64,000 nt of DNA from Microbacterium sp. STN6. Its GTDB lineage: Bacteria; Actinomycetota; Actinomycetes; Actinomycetales; Microbacteriaceae. Position numbers and translations under genes: made by a program. The stretch spans positions 186,001 through 250,000 of the forward strand of contig NZ_JAPMIT010000001.1 in NCBI RefSeq assembly GCF_026410545.1. Direction: 5' to 3'. Below are positions 17,449-27,998 of this stretch, one piece after another; positions within the stretch are counted from its first letter, which is position 1, and each line of letters starts with the position of its first letter. The notes beneath the pieces are model-generated. The model saw nothing but the letters and a program-made list of their open reading frames with translations, was not told the DNA's origin and did not search any database.

Positions 17449-18365
17449 TGTCCACCACCGCATCCACCACGTCACCCGCGAAGACGGATGCCCGGCGCCG
17501 CGGCGCCGGGGACCCCTCCCGCTCCCTGCACAAGCAGAAGCCGAAGCGCACCGCCACCGACTACGTGATCCTCGTGATCGCGATCATCATCGCGATCCTG
17601 ATCGTTGCGCCGTTCCTGTTGATCCTCATCAACTCGTTCAAGTCGCCCGCGGACTACAGCGCGGGCGGCCCGCTGCAGCTGCCGAAGGCCATCGACTTCC
17701 ACAGCATCGCGAACTTCTGGAACCGCGTCGACTTCCCGCTGAAGCTCTGGAACAGCATCTTCATCTCGGGCCTCGTCTCGATCTTCGCCGTCGTCATCTC
17801 GGTGCTCAACGCGTTCGCGCTCGGCATCGGGCGGGTGCGCGCCAGAACCTGGATCATCGTGCTGTTCCTGCTGGCCAACATGATCCCGCAGGAGGCGCTG
17901 CTCTACCCGCTGTACATGATGTTCAAGCAGGTGGGCCTCTACGACAACGTGTGGTCGATCATCATCATCTTCACGGTGATCCAGAGCGCGTTCGGCACGT
18001 ACCTGCTCTCGAGCGTCTACGGCACGTTCCCGAAGGAGATCCTCGAGGCCGCGGCGCTCGACGGCGCGAACCGCTGGAAGATCCTGTGGCGCGTGATCGT
18101 GCCCATCTCACGGCCGACGCTCTCGGTTCTGCTCATCTTCTTCTTCATCTGGACATGGAACGAGTTCCTGATCCCGCTGACGTTCCTGATCAGCAACGAC
18201 AACCAGACCGTGCCCGTGGCGATCACCGCGCTGCAGGGCCAGCGGCTCATGGATGTCACGACCACAAGCGCCTCGGCCCTGCTCGGCCTGATCCCGACGC
18301 TCATCTTCTTCCTCATCTTCCAGCGCACCCTGACGCGCGGCATCACCGCCGGCGCCGTCAAGTAG
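17448..18365 (+). CDS. ABC sugar permease, MalG type
   Basis: 305 residues beginning MSTTASTTSPAKTDARRRG, with a basic 35-residue cytoplasmic tail and six predicted helices. EAA loop: EILEAAALDGANRWKILWRV. A much longer in-frame extension upstream overlaps the preceding permease gene and is rejected. It forms the heterodimeric channel with the 16483 product. Confidence 0.92.
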   Translation: MSTTASTTSPAKTDARRRGAGDPSRSLHKQKPKRTATDYVILVIAIIIAILIVAPFLLILINSFKSPADYSAGGPLQLPKAIDFHSIANFWNRVDFPLKLWNSIFISGLVSIFAVVISVLNAFALGIGRVRARTWIIVLFLLANMIPQEALLYPLYMMFKQVGLYDNVWSIIIIFTVIQSAFGTYLLSSVYGTFPKEILEAAALDGANRWKILWRVIVPISRPTLSVLLIFFFIWTWNEFLIPLTFLISNDNQTVPVAITALQGQRLMDVTTTSASALLGLIPTLIFFLIFQRTLTRGITAGAVK

Positions 18366-18396
18366 CCGCTGCGCAGCACCACTCGAAAGGCAGCAC

Positions 18397-20763
18397 GTGA
18401 AGTTCACCGACGGTTTCTGGCAGGTCCGCCCCGGCGTCGAGCCCCTCTACGCACGCGAGGCATACGGCATCGAGGTGGTCAGCGACGCGAGCGGCGACGA
18501 CACGCTCGTCGTCACCGCGCCCACCAAGGTGATCGAGCGCCGCGGCGACACCCTCAACCGTCCCGTACTCACGGTCACGCTCAGCTCGCCGATTCCCAAC
18601 GTGGTGGGCGTGCGCATCGAGCACTTCCAGGGCGTGCGCGATGAGCTCGGCTTCGACCTGGCGCGCGAGAACGGTCACGTCACAACCGAGGTGACGGATG
18701 CGCTCGCCTCCCTCACCGCAGGCGAGCTCACGGCCACCGTCACCCGCGGCCCCGGCTGGAACCTCTCCTTCTCGGCCGCCGGCCGCACCCTCACCTCCAG
18801 CGGCGACAAGGCGCAGGGCTACATGACCGTCGCGCCGGACGCCGAGGTGACCAGCACGATCGTGGGCAACGCGCGATCAGCGGATGAGCGGCATCCGTCT
18901 CGTCACCATCACTACGTGCACGAGCAGCTCGCGCTCGGCGTCGGCGAACTGGTCTATGGCCTGGGCGAGCGCTTCGGGCCGCTCGTGAAGAACGGCCAGG
19001 TCGTCGACATCTGGAACGCCGACGGCGGCACGTCGAGCGAGCAGTCGTACAAGAACGTTCCCTTCTATCTGACGAACCGCGGCTACGGCGTGCTCGTGAA
19101 CCACCCGGGCCACGTCTCGTACGAGATTGGCAGCGAGGCCGTCGAGCGCGTGCAGTTCTCGGTGCCGGGGGAGAGCCTCGAGTACTACCTCATCTATGGG
19201 CCGACGCCGAAGCAGATTCTGGAGCGGTACACGGCGCTCACCGGCCGTCCCGCCACGGTGCCGGCCTGGTCGTACGGCCTGTGGCTCTCGACGAGCTTCA
19301 CCACCAACTACGACGAGGCCACCGTCACGGGCTTCATCGACGCGATGGCAAGGCGGGACCTGCCGCTGAGCGTCTTCCACTTCGACTGCTTCTGGATGCG
19401 CGAGTTCAACTGGTGCGACTTCGAGTGGGACCCGCGCACGTTCCCCGACCCGGAGGGCATGCTGACGCGCCTGCACCAGAAGGACCTGCACGTATGCGTC
19501 TGGCTGAACCCGTACATCGGCCAGCGTTCGCCGCTGTTCGCCGAGGCGGCCGCGGCCGGCTACCTCGTGAAGCGCCCCAACGGCGACGTCTGGCAGTGGG
19601 ATCTGTGGCAGGCGGGCATGGGTCTCGTCGACTTCACGAACCCGGATGCGACCCGCTGGTACCAGGGCCACCTGCGGCGCCTGATCGGCCAGGGCGTCGA
19701 CGCGTTCAAGACCGACTTCGGCGAGCGCATCCCCCTCGAGATCGACTACTTCGACGGCTCGAGCCCCGAGCGCATGCACAACTACTACACGCAGCTCTAC
19801 AACCAGGCCGTGTTCGACGTGCTCGAGGAGGCACGCGGCGCGGGCGAGGCGGTGCTGTTCGCCCGGTCGGCGACCGCGGGCGGACAGCAGCTGCCCGTGC
19901 ACTGGGGCGGCGACAACACCTCGAGCTACGAGTCGATGGCCGAGACGCTGCGCGGCGGGCTGTCGCTCGCGTTCAGCGGCTTCGGCTTCTGGAGCCACGA
20001 CATCGGCGGCTTCGAGGGCACCCCCGACCCCGGCGTATTCAAGCGCTGGGCCGCGTTCGGTCTGCTGTCGAGCCACTCGCGCCTGCACGGCAGCGACTCG
20101 TACCGCGTGCCCTGGGCGTTCGACGCCGACGAGGCGGCCGAGGCCGACCCCGAGAGCGCCGTGAGCGTCACGCGCGCCTTCACCAAGCTCAAGCTGCGGC
20201 TCATGCCGTACCTGTACGCGGCGGGCCTTGAGGCCCACACGCACGGCACGCCCATCATGCGACCCATGCAGCTCGAGTTCCCACTCGACCCCGCGGTCGC
20301 CCAGCTCGACCGGCAGTACATGCTGGGCGCCGACCTGCTCGTCGCCCCCGTGTTCTCGGCCGACGGCGAGGTCGAGTTCTACCTGCCGCACGGCACCTGG
20401 ACCAACTACGTCACCGGTGAGCGGGTCGTCGGCGGCCGGTGGCGCCGCGAGAGGCACGGCTTCGCGTCGCTGCCGCTGTACGTGCGCGAGGGAGCCGTGA
20501 TCCCCGTCGGCGCCAGGGACGACCGGCCCGACTACGACTACCTCGACGGGTTGCGACTCGACGTATATGCAGCGGATGCGGCATCCGCTGCCCGTACGCT
20601 CACCGTGACCTCGCCGGACGGCACCGCGGCAGACTTCGTGATCGAGCGCACGGATGACGCCGTGCGGCTGCGCAGTACGTCACGCGGCGCGTGGAGCGTT
20701 AAAGTCGTTGGAGCGGGCGAGGAGATTCGCCCGGTCGACGGAGAGGTATCGGTGCGGCGGTGA
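18397..20763 (+). CDS. yicI: GH31 alpha-xylosidase, YicI type
   Basis: Releases alpha-linked xylose from isoprimeverose or xyloglucan oligosaccharides, acting in the cytoplasm (no signal peptide). 788 residues, close to E. coli YicI (772). Long blocks match YicI as recalled, for example [41 protein letters not shown] and [10 protein letters not shown]. Nucleophile D440 is in [10 protein letters not shown] and the acid/base D506 in [18 protein letters not shown] start at 18397, 31 bp behind the permease gene. Together with the transporter and the GH1 gene it forms a xyloglucan-oligosaccharide pathway; freed xylose would enter xylA-xylB. Confidence 0.95.
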   Translation: MKFTDGFWQVRPGVEPLYAREAYGIEVVSDASGDDTLVVTAPTKVIERRGDTLNRPVLTVTLSSPIPNVVGVRIEHFQGVRDELGFDLARENGHVTTEVTDALASLTAGELTATVTRGPGWNLSFSAAGRTLTSSGDKAQGYMTVAPDAEVTSTIVGNARSADERHPSRHHHYVHEQLALGVGELVYGLGERFGPLVKNGQVVDIWNADGGTSSEQSYKNVPFYLTNRGYGVLVNHPGHVSYEIGSEAVERVQFSVPGESLEYYLIYGPTPKQILERYTALTGRPATVPAWSYGLWLSTSFTTNYDEATVTGFIDAMARRDLPLSVFHFDCFWMREFNWCDFEWDPRTFPDPEGMLTRLHQKDLHVCVWLNPYIGQRSPLFAEAAAAGYLVKRPNGDVWQWDLWQAGMGLVDFTNPDATRWYQGHLRRLIGQGVDAFKTDFGERIPLEIDYFDGSSPERMHNYYTQLYNQAVFDVLEEARGAGEAVLFARSATAGGQQLPVHWGGDNTSSYESMAETLRGGLSLAFSGFGFWSHDIGGFEGTPDPGVFKRWAAFGLLSSHSRLHGSDSYRVPWAFDADEAAEADPESAVSVTRAFTKLKLRLMPYLYAAGLEAHTHGTPIMRPMQLEFPLDPAVAQLDRQYMLGADLLVAPVFSADGEVEFYLPHGTWTNYVTGERVVGGRWRRERHGFASLPLYVREGAVIPVGARDDRPDYDYLDGLRLDVYAADAASAARTLTVTSPDGTAADFVIERTDDAVRLRSTSRGAWSVKVVGAGEEIRPVDGEVSVRR

Positions 20764-22211
20764 CGCAGACGGCAGCGGGTACGGCGGGCAGAGACGACTA
20801 TCGGGATTCGGGCCTGCAGTTCCCCGCAGACTTCGTGTTCGGGTCGGCGACCGCGTCGTACCAGATCGAGGGCGCGGCGAGCGAGGATGGGCGCGGTTCC
20901 TCCATCTGGGATACCTTCAGCCACACTCCCGGGCGGGTGGTGAACGGCGACACGGGTGACGTGGCCGATGACCACTACCACCGGGTCGAGGAAGACCTCG
21001 ACCTGATGAAGAGCCTGAACCTCGACGCGTATCGGTTCTCCATCGCGTGGCCGCGCATTCAGCCGACCGGCCGCGGCCCCGTGAACCAGGCGGGCCTCGC
21101 GTTCTACTCGCGGCTCATCGACGGGCTCATCTCACGCGGCATCACGCCGGTTGCCACGCTCTACCACTGGGATCTGCCGCAGGCGCTCGAAGACGAGGGC
21201 GGCTGGGCCAACCGGGCGACGGCCGAGGCGTTCGGCGACTACGCCCGCATCGTGGGCGAGGCGTTCGGAGACCGGGTCGCCGTGTGGACCACGCTCAATG
21301 AGCCGTGGTGCTCCGCGTACCTCGGCTACGCGTCCGGAGCGCACGCGCCAGGGCGAACGGAACCCGTGGCGGCACTGCGCGCCGTTCACCACCTGAACCT
21401 CGCGCACGGCCTGGCCATCCGCGCCCTTCGCGAGGTCGTAACCAATGACCCCCAGTACTCGGTCACCCTCAACCTGCATGCGCTTCGCGGCGAGGGCACA
21501 AGCGGGCCCGAGGCGGTGCGGCGAATCGACGCGCTCGCCAACCGCTGCTTCACCGGGCCCATGCTGCACGGCGCATACCCGGCCGACCTGCTTGAGGACA
21601 CCAGGGCGCTCACCGACTGGTCGTTCGTCGAGCCGGGCGACCTCGAGACTATTCGGCAGAGAATCGACATTCTCGGCATCAACTACTACTCGACCACGCT
21701 CGTGCGCGTCTGGAGCGGCGAGGGCGAGCGTGCCAGCGCCGACGGGCACAAGGCGGTCGGCGCCTCGCCGTGGCCGGGCGCCGACGACATCGAGTTCCTG
21801 CCGCAGCCCGGCCCGTACACCGAGATGGGCTGGAACATCGAGCCGAGCGGCCTCGAAGAGCTGCTGACGGCGGTGCACGCCGAGTTCCCCGACCAGCCGC
21901 TGATGGTCACCGAGAACGGTGTGGCCTTCGACGACGTCGTATCGACGGATGCCGGTGGCCCGGCCGTTCACGACGAGAACCGCGTCGACTACCTCCGCCG
22001 CCACATCACCGCCGTGCACCGGGCATTGGAGGCGGGCGTCGACCTGCGCGGCTACTTTGTGTGGTCGCTTATGGACAACTTCGAGTGGGGCTACGGCTAC
22101 ACCAAGCGATTCGGTATCGTGCGCGTCGACTACGACACGCTCGAGCGCCTGCCGAAGGACAGCGCCCGCTGGTACGCCGAGCTGGCCGCCACCAAGCGAA
22201 TCCCCGCCTGA
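20760..22211 (+). CDS. GH1 beta-glucosidase
   Basis: Cytoplasmic retaining beta-glucosidase, 483 residues. It has the N-terminal [15 protein letters not shown], acid/base E181 in TTLNEPWC and nucleophile E385 in [11 protein letters not shown], with the C-terminal [20 protein letters not shown] start overlaps the alpha-xylosidase stop, so it is translationally coupled. It would cleave the glucose backbone after the alpha-xylosidase removes xylose. GH1 also includes beta-galactosidases and fucosidases; beta-glucosidase is the most likely. Confidence 0.93.
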   Translation: MTQTAAGTAGRDDYRDSGLQFPADFVFGSATASYQIEGAASEDGRGSSIWDTFSHTPGRVVNGDTGDVADDHYHRVEEDLDLMKSLNLDAYRFSIAWPRIQPTGRGPVNQAGLAFYSRLIDGLISRGITPVATLYHWDLPQALEDEGGWANRATAEAFGDYARIVGEAFGDRVAVWTTLNEPWCSAYLGYASGAHAPGRTEPVAALRAVHHLNLAHGLAIRALREVVTNDPQYSVTLNLHALRGEGTSGPEAVRRIDALANRCFTGPMLHGAYPADLLEDTRALTDWSFVEPGDLETIRQRIDILGINYYSTTLVRVWSGEGERASADGHKAVGASPWPGADDIEFLPQPGPYTEMGWNIEPSGLEELLTAVHAEFPDQPLMVTENGVAFDDVVSTDAGGPAVHDENRVDYLRRHITAVHRALEAGVDLRGYFVWSLMDNFEWGYGYTKRFGIVRVDYDTLERLPKDSARWYAELAATKRIPA

Positions 22212-22212
22212 G

Positions 22213-23388
22213 TTGGCCGCGAGCGCCGTGGTCGGCAACAACCTCGACACCGTCAGACGACACAACCTTTCGACCGTGCTCGGGCTCGTGCACCGCTCGG
22301 GCACCCGGTCGCGCTCCGAGCTGACGCGGGTGACGGGTCTGAACCGCTCGACCATTGCCGCTCTCGTGGGCGAACTCGTCGAGCGCGGCCTCGTCACCGA
22401 GAGCGTGCCAGAGGAGAAGAACGGCGTCGGGCGACCGAGCCCTGTTGTCGGTGCGCATCCCGGTGTGCTCGCGCTCGCGGTGAACCCTGAGGTCGACGCT
22501 GTCACGGTCGGCGTCATCGGTCTCGACGGTACGCTGCTGCGCCGGGTGCGCCACGCTACCGAGACCATGCCGACGGCGAACGAAGCCGTGGTCATCGCGG
22601 CCGCCGTGATCGACGGTCTGCGGGTCGAGCTGGGCGCCGCGTCGCACGTCGTGGGCATCGGCGCCGCCATCCCGGGCCTCGTGCGCGAGAGCGACGGCGT
22701 GGTGCGTCTCGCCCCGCACCTCACGTGGGTCGACGAACCCTTCGCCGACATGCTCGCGGATGCCACGGGGTTGCCCGTTCTCGCCGCGAACGACGCGAAC
22801 CTCGGCGTCGGTGCCGAGCACCTCTTCGGCGCCGGCCGCGGCGTCAGCGACCTCGTCTACATCAACGGAGGCGCGAGCGGCATCGGCGCGGGCGTGATCA
22901 CGGGTGGTGTGCCGCTCGCCGGCATCTCCGGATACGCGGGCGAGCTGGGCCACACGCTCGTCAACAGCGCGGGCGTGCGCTGCCATTGCGGCGCGATCGG
23001 TTGCCTCGAGACCGAGGTCAGCCAGCGGTCGCTGCTCGCCGTGCTGGGGTTGGAGACCGCCGACGCTGACGAGCTGGAGCGGGAGCTTGCGGCATCCGCT
23101 GACCCTCGGGTGCGCGACGAGGTCGAACGGCAGCTGCGGTTCCTGGCGGTGGCGGTGCGCAATGCGACGAACGTGTTCAACCCCGAGCTGATCGTGCTCG
23201 GCGGGTTCCTGCGGGCGCTGCTCTCGGCGGCGCCCGGGCGGCTCGACGAACTGGTGGCGTCGGCGGCGCTCGGGGCGTCGGGGGAGTCGCTGCGCATCGC
23301 GCGCGCCGAGCTGGGCACGAACGTGCTTATGATCGGGGCCGCAGAGCGGGCCTTCGAGCGCGTGCTCGCCGACCCCGGCGCGTTCTAG
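22213..23388 (+). CDS. ROK-family transcriptional regulator
   Basis: 391 residues if the TTG at 22213 is used, one base after the GH1 stop; the GTG at 22228 would give 386. HTH: RSRSELTRVTGLNRSTIAALVGEL (about residues 30-55), then a ROK domain with zinc motif RCHCGAIGCLETEV. It closes the transporter-yicI-GH1 operon and probably regulates it. The 32-bp tandem duplication at 23381 begins inside its last codons. Confidence 0.85.
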   Translation: MAASAVVGNNLDTVRRHNLSTVLGLVHRSGTRSRSELTRVTGLNRSTIAALVGELVERGLVTESVPEEKNGVGRPSPVVGAHPGVLALAVNPEVDAVTVGVIGLDGTLLRRVRHATETMPTANEAVVIAAAVIDGLRVELGAASHVVGIGAAIPGLVRESDGVVRLAPHLTWVDEPFADMLADATGLPVLAANDANLGVGAEHLFGAGRGVSDLVYINGGASGIGAGVITGGVPLAGISGYAGELGHTLVNSAGVRCHCGAIGCLETEVSQRSLLAVLGLETADADELERELAASADPRVRDEVERQLRFLAVAVRNATNVFNPELIVLGGFLRALLSAAPGRLDELVASAALGASGESLRIARAELGTNVLMIGAAERAFERVLADPGAF

Positions 23389-23444
23389 CCCCTCGCTTCA
23401 CCGACCTCGGCACGTTCTAGTCCCTCGCTTCACCGACCTCTTCA
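23381..23444. repeat. 32-bp tandem duplication including the ROK stop codon
   Basis: cgttctag followed by the ccctcgcttcaccgacctc stretch occurs at 23381 and again at 23413. The first copy contains the last codons and the TAG stop of the ROK gene. A slippage duplication, with no function visible. Confidence 0.8.
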
Positions 23445-23470
23445 CGTCCCCGGCGTCGACAGCCCCAAGG

Positions 23471-23521
23471 GTCGGGCCATTTTGTGGGTGTTTGTCGGGC
23501 GCACTCCACATGTGCCCCGAC
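23471..23521. repeat. 51-nt palindromic repeat, copy 1
   Basis: Starts gtcgggccattttgtggg and ends ccacatgtgccccgac; the ends are imperfect inverted repeats. It lies in the convergent gap between the ROK gene and the APC permease gene, so it could also serve as a bidirectional terminator. Confidence 0.75.
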
Positions 23522-23551
23522 CCGGTTGCGGGGGTGGCGGAGTCTTCGAGG

Positions 23552-23602
23552 GTCGGGCCATTTTGTGGGTGTTTGTCGCGCGCACTCCACATGTGCCCCG
23601 AC
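23552..23602. repeat. 51-nt palindromic repeat, copy 2
   Basis: Differs from copy 1 at a single centre base (gtcgcgcg instead of gtcgggcg) and starts exactly 81 bp after it. A third, more diverged copy of the same length is at 39265-39315. Confidence 0.75.
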
Positions 23603-23638
23603 CCGGTCACGCGCTCGCGCTGTGCGCGACGTCGACGC

Positions 23639-23680
23639 GCTCAGCCGATGGCGCTCAGCCGATGGCGCTCAGCCGATGTG
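23639..23680. repeat. 14-bp tandem repeat, three copies
   Basis: gctcagccgatg recurs at 23639, 23653 and 23667 with a 14-bp period. The third copy contains the stop codon and last codons of the APC permease gene on the minus strand. Confidence 0.8.
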
Positions 23681-25366
23681 GCCGCCGGCGAGCTTCTCCT
23701 CGTCCGCTGATTCCTCGGCCGCATCCTCGATGTACTCATTGATGGTGTCGGTCGAGAGCGTGACCTTCACCGCGATCCAGTAGATGACCGCGCTGATCAC
23801 TAGGTTGATGAGGAAAACCCAGAAGAACATGGCCGGATGCGCGGCCGGGTCGAACAGCCAGCTGACGAGTCCGAACAGCACGAACCACGGGATGACCCAC
23901 GCCGCCCCGACCTTGATGTTCAGGGTGGGCTTGCGGCCGTTCTTGCGTCCCGCGATCTCGAACACGATGAGCAGCACGTAGCCGATGAGGATCGTGATGA
24001 GCAGCTTCATGTTGGTCGCCCAGCCCGCCCAGAACACGATCATGTTGGCGCTGTAGAACGCGAGGAACGGAATGATGTCGCCGCCGGGCAGCCGGAACGG
24101 TCGCTCGCGATTCGGCAGCTTGCGACGCAGCACCGCGACGACCAGCGGGCCCGACCCGAACGAGACGACCGTGGCGCTCGTGATGAAGCCGACCAGCGAC
24201 TGCCAGCTCGGGAACGGCAGCAGCAGCACGATGCCCACAAGGAACGTCACCAGCAGGCTCCAGTAGGGAACGCCGAACTTGTTGTTCGTCGACAGCCAGC
24301 GCGGTGCGTTTCCGTTTCGGCCCATGGCGTACGAGACGCGGGATGCGATGGTCGTGTAGATGAGGCCTGTGTCGGTCGGCGAGATGATGGCGTCGAAGTA
24401 CAGGATGTAGGCCAGCCACGCGAGGCCGGCGAGGCTGGCGAGGGCGGCCAGCGGCCCGAAGTCGTTGTTGAATGCGAGGCCCGCCCATCCGTGTGACGAG
24501 GTCAGAACGTGCGCAGGCACGGCCAGCGTGAACGCGAGCTGCAGCAGCGCATAGAGGATCGCGCAGATGGCGACCGAGCCGATAAGCGCGATGGGGATGT
24601 TGCGGCTCGGGTTCTTCGTCTCGCCGGCGAGCTCGATGCCCTGGCGGAATCCGAGGTACGAGAACGTGATGCCGGCGGTCGAGATGCACACGAAGACGGC
24701 CGAGAAGCCGCTGGGCGCGAACCCCGCAGAGGTGAAGTTCTCGGGCGAGCCCATGCGCGTGGTGGCGAACGCGGTGATGAGGAACACGACGATCACGAGT
24801 GCGATCACGAAGAGCTTCCACCACACGAGCACGTTGTTGACCTGCGCGAAGAGCCGCACGCCGTAGTAGTTGATGACCACGAACACGGCGAGCAGCGCGA
24901 TGGCGACGACGATGCCGAGCGGCGTGAGCACCTGCGCCGTCGCTCCGTTGTCGGTGGCCTTCACGGTGAACGGCGCGAACTTGGTTGCGTATGTGAGCGC
25001 CCCGACGACCTCGATGGCGGGCACTGCGGCCGAGGCGATCCACGTGATGAAGCCGAGCGAGTAGCTGCCGAACGAGCCCCACACGAGGTGCGGGTAGCGC
25101 ACCACGCCGCCGGAGATCGGGAACATCGGGCCGAGCTCCGCGTAGCAGAGCCCGATGAGAATGATCATGACAGCGGCGATGAGCCACGAGAAGATGGCCG
25201 CCGGTCCCGCGATCTGCGAGGCGTGGAACGCGCCGAACAGCCATCCCGAGCCGATGATCGAGCCGATGGCGGTGAACAGCAGGCCGATCATGCCCACGTG
25301 TCGCTTGAGTTTGAACTCCTCGTGCCCGGTCTTCGGGTCTCGCGGCTCGTTCAGCGTTCGCGTCAT
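23669..25366 (-). CDS. APC-superfamily amino acid permease
   Basis: 565-residue polytopic membrane protein with about 12-14 predicted helices. The APC helix-1 signature is visible (MIGLLFTAIGSIIGSGWLFG), as is the helix-6 region FSYLGFRQGIELAGETKNP. Proton-coupled uptake of an amino acid or polyamine is the family role; the substrate is unknown. The C-terminal tail is Glu-rich (DAAEESADEEKLAGGHIG). It stands alone, convergent with the ROK gene, and divergent from the MFS gene at 25578. Confidence 0.88.
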   Translation of the reverse strand: MTRTLNEPRDPKTGHEEFKLKRHVGMIGLLFTAIGSIIGSGWLFGAFHASQIAGPAAIFSWLIAAVMIILIGLCYAELGPMFPISGGVVRYPHLVWGSFGSYSLGFITWIASAAVPAIEVVGALTYATKFAPFTVKATDNGATAQVLTPLGIVVAIALLAVFVVINYYGVRLFAQVNNVLVWWKLFVIALVIVVFLITAFATTRMGSPENFTSAGFAPSGFSAVFVCISTAGITFSYLGFRQGIELAGETKNPSRNIPIALIGSVAICAILYALLQLAFTLAVPAHVLTSSHGWAGLAFNNDFGPLAALASLAGLAWLAYILYFDAIISPTDTGLIYTTIASRVSYAMGRNGNAPRWLSTNNKFGVPYWSLLVTFLVGIVLLLPFPSWQSLVGFITSATVVSFGSGPLVVAVLRRKLPNRERPFRLPGGDIIPFLAFYSANMIVFWAGWATNMKLLITILIGYVLLIVFEIAGRKNGRKPTLNIKVGAAWVIPWFVLFGLVSWLFDPAAHPAMFFWVFLINLVISAVIYWIAVKVTLSTDTINEYIEDAAEESADEEKLAGGHIG

Positions 25367-25577
25367 GGCGTCTCCTTCGTCGTCATTCGGGCAACGTCGC
25401 CCGGCGCAGCGTGTCGTTTCTGCGTCTGGCAGGCTACGCCGAATGACGATTCGCGCCAGTCGGCACTTCGGCGGGCCGAGTGGCGTTCAACCGAGCGGAT
25501 GGCGCGAAGCCCGCATCCACGGCATAGTAAGCTGGCGCTCTCGAATCGATTCGATCCCACCCACAGCAAAGGAACGC

Positions 25578-26816
25578 ATGACCACCGTTGTGCACCCGGG
25601 GGACTCGCTTTCGGGCCGTGAGCGTCTCGTCTACGTTCTCGTGCTCGGCGCGCTCACGGCGCTCGGCCCCTTCACCATCGACCTGTACCTGCCCGCGTTC
25701 CCGACCCTCGAGCACGACTTCGATGTGCCGGCCGCGCTTATTCAGCTGACCCTCACGGGCACGACCGTGGGCTTCGCCGTCGGGCAGCTGATCGTTGGGC
25801 CCTGGAGCGACAAGGTGGGTCGGCGCCTGCCCCTGATTCTGGCAACCGGGCTGCACGTGGTCGCCTCGGTCGGCGCGGCGCTCTCGCCCGATATCGCCTG
25901 GCTCGGCTCGTTCCGGGTTCTGCAGGGCTTCGGCGCGGCAGCGGGCGGCGTGGTCGCCATGGCACTCGTGCGCGACCTGTTCGGCGGGCGCCCGCTGGTG
26001 CGCATGCTCTCGCGCCTGGCGCTCGTGAGTGGTCTGGCGCCTGTGCTCGCGCCCGTGATCGGCTCGCAACTGCTGCTCATCATGCCGTGGCGCGGTATCT
26101 TCTGGGTGCTCGCCGGCTACGGCACGCTCGTGATCATTGCGGTCTTCCTGTGGATCGTCGAGACGCTGCCGAAGGAGCGACGGCAGGATTCGGGGCACTC
26201 CACCGCGCGCCAGCGCTACCATGCCATCTTCTCGGACCGGGTCTTCGTCGGCGTCGCGATCGTCGGCGGCATGACGTTCTCGGGGCTCTTCGCCTACCTC
26301 TCGGCGTCGCCGTTCCTCTTCCAGCAGATCTACTCGTTCGACGCCCAGCAGTACGGGCTCCTCTTCGCCGTCAACTCGCTCGGTGTGGTGTTCGGCGTGC
26401 AGGCCAGCTCCCGGCTGACCAAGTACGTGGGCCCGCAGTGGATCCTCGCCGCGACCACGATCGGCATGCTCGCCTGCGGCGTGCTCATCGTGGTGCTCGA
26501 CTCGGCGGGCGCAGGGCTGTGGGGCATCCTCATTCCGCTCTGGTTCTTCATCATGTGCTGCGGGTTCAGCTTTCCGTGCGTGCAGGTTCTCGGCCTCAAC
26601 GCTCACGGGCACGAGGCCGGCACCGCGGCATCCGTTCTCGGCGCCGTCAACTTCGGGATGGCGGGCATCGTTTCGCCGCTCGTGGGCGTGCTCGGCGCGC
26701 TCGGGCTGAGCGACGCCGTGCCGATGGGCGGCATCATGGCCGTCACGGCCACCATCTCGGTCGCCGCGCTCTGGCTCGTGGTTCGCCCGCGCACCGTGCC
26801 ACCGCTCACGAACTAG
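25578..26816 (+). CDS. Bcr/CflA-type MFS drug efflux transporter
   Basis: 412 residues starting at ATG 25578 with AAAGGA just upstream. Twelve predicted helices. Helix 1 and loop motif: GALTALGPFTIDLYLPAFP, and the MFS motif A region GPWSDKVGRRLPL, both typical of Bcr/CflA multidrug antiporters. The promoter gap to the APC gene is about 210 bp. Substrate unknown. Confidence 0.88.
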   Translation: MTTVVHPGDSLSGRERLVYVLVLGALTALGPFTIDLYLPAFPTLEHDFDVPAALIQLTLTGTTVGFAVGQLIVGPWSDKVGRRLPLILATGLHVVASVGAALSPDIAWLGSFRVLQGFGAAAGGVVAMALVRDLFGGRPLVRMLSRLALVSGLAPVLAPVIGSQLLLIMPWRGIFWVLAGYGTLVIIAVFLWIVETLPKERRQDSGHSTARQRYHAIFSDRVFVGVAIVGGMTFSGLFAYLSASPFLFQQIYSFDAQQYGLLFAVNSLGVVFGVQASSRLTKYVGPQWILAATTIGMLACGVLIVVLDSAGAGLWGILIPLWFFIMCCGFSFPCVQVLGLNAHGHEAGTAASVLGAVNFGMAGIVSPLVGVLGALGLSDAVPMGGIMAVTATISVAALWLVVRPRTVPPLTN

Positions 26817-26823
26817 GCGGTCT

Positions 26824-26837
26824 CTGCAACGTTGTAG
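26824..26837. promoter_or_regulatory. Operator copy upstream of the arabinoside LacI gene
   Basis: ctgcaacgttgtag matches the CTACAACGTTGTAG palindrome found twice in front of the ABC transporter at 27972-27998, with one mismatch. Its place upstream of the LacI gene indicates autoregulation. Confidence 0.75.
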
Positions 26838-26898
26838 TCTTCATGCTGTGCCGCGCTCGCGGCGCGCCGGCCGCGGCCGGGGTGTGGAAGGGGTGGCC

Positions 26899-27924
26899 GT
26901 GTCGATCACCATGCACGACGTGGCACGGGCTGCCGGCGTATCGATCAAGACGGTCTCCAACGTCATCAACGACTACCCGCACATCAGGCCCACAACCAAA
27001 CAGCGCGTGCTCGAGGCTATCGACGCGCTCGGCTACCAGCCGAATCTGTCGGCCCGCAGCCTGCGCTCGGGCCGCACCGGAGTGATCAGCCTCGTGATCC
27101 CGGAGCTGCGCAACGCATACTTCGCCGAGCTCGCCGATTCCGTCATGCGCGCGGCGGCCGAACACGGCCTGTCGGTGCTGATCGAGCAGTTCGGCAACGA
27201 TCGCGAAAGCGAGCTGGCCGTGCTGCGCAAGCCGCGCTCGCAGATGGTCGACGGCATCCTGTACAGCGTGCTGGCTCTCGGTGAAGACGACGTGGGCATT
27301 CTCGACGAGATCTCGCTGCCGATGGTTCTGCTCGGCGAGCGCATCTTCCACGGCCCGCGCGACCACGTGACCATGCAGAACGTGGAAGGCGCGAGGGCGG
27401 CCACCGAGCACATCCTCTCGCTCGGGCGGCGGCGAATCGTCGCGCTGGGAGCGCACGAGGGCGAGGTCATCGGATCGGCGGGCCTGCGACTCACGGGGTA
27501 CCGGCAGGCGCTCGACGCAGCCGGCATCGCCGTCGATGAGCGTCTCATCAGGCCGGCCGGCACCTGGCACAGAAAGGATGGCGCGGCCGCCATGCGCGCG
27601 TTCCTTGCCGAGAGCGTGCCTTTCGATGCCGTGGTCGCCTTCAACGACACCCTGGCATTCGGTGCCATGCGTGTGATGCAGGAGGCCGGCATGCGAATTC
27701 CCGAGGACGTCGCCGTGATCGGCTTCGACGACATCGACGAGACCCGGTACTCGCTGCCCACCCTGTCGACCATCGACCCGGGCCGCGGCGAGATCGCACA
27801 GACGGCGATCTCGATCCTGCTCGAGCGCATCGGGGAGCATGGCGACGCGCACGACATGCAGGATGCACGGGAGTACCTCTCGGCCTACCGGCTCGTCGCG
27901 AGGGAGTCCACCGCATCCGCGTGA
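26899..27924 (+). CDS. LacI-family regulator of arabino-oligosaccharide operon
   Basis: 341 residues from GTG 26899 (MSITMHDVARAAGVSIKTVS), with GGAAGG eight bases upstream; upstream GTG codons at 26848 and 26893 are alternatives that only add a basic tail. N-terminal LacI HTH and hinge (NLSARSLRSGRTG), then the effector domain ending VIGFDDIDETRYSLPTLSTI. It very probably binds CTACAACGTTGTAG, which appears upstream of its own gene and twice in front of the next operon. Arabinose or an arabinoside as inducer is inferred from the GH51 gene. Confidence 0.9.
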   Translation: MSITMHDVARAAGVSIKTVSNVINDYPHIRPTTKQRVLEAIDALGYQPNLSARSLRSGRTGVISLVIPELRNAYFAELADSVMRAAAEHGLSVLIEQFGNDRESELAVLRKPRSQMVDGILYSVLALGEDDVGILDEISLPMVLLGERIFHGPRDHVTMQNVEGARAATEHILSLGRRRIVALGAHEGEVIGSAGLRLTGYRQALDAAGIAVDERLIRPAGTWHRKDGAAAMRAFLAESVPFDAVVAFNDTLAFGAMRVMQEAGMRIPEDVAVIGFDDIDETRYSLPTLSTIDPGRGEIAQTAISILLERIGEHGDAHDMQDAREYLSAYRLVARESTASA

Positions 27925-27939
27925 TTTGCCTCATGCCCC

Positions 27940-27998
27940 TTGACAGGGGGGCTCAAAGGGCGCTGTAATGTCTACAACGTTGTAGTACAACGTTGTAG
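27940..27998 (+). promoter_or_regulatory. Promoter with two tandem LacI operators
   Basis: TTGACA (27940-27945), an 18-bp spacer and TGTAAT (27964-27969) form a near-consensus promoter. CTACAACGTTGTAG (27972-27985) and TACAACGTTGTA (27986-27997) abut each other at the transcription start, 13 bp centre to centre, so two repressor dimers would sit side by side and block initiation. Confidence 0.82.

Noticed and set aside
18877-20457. Long 526-codon antisense frame opposite the alpha-xylosidase
   Set aside because: A high-GC shadow frame; the sense strand encodes a clear YicI homologue and the antisense product has low-complexity Arg/Gly/Val composition.
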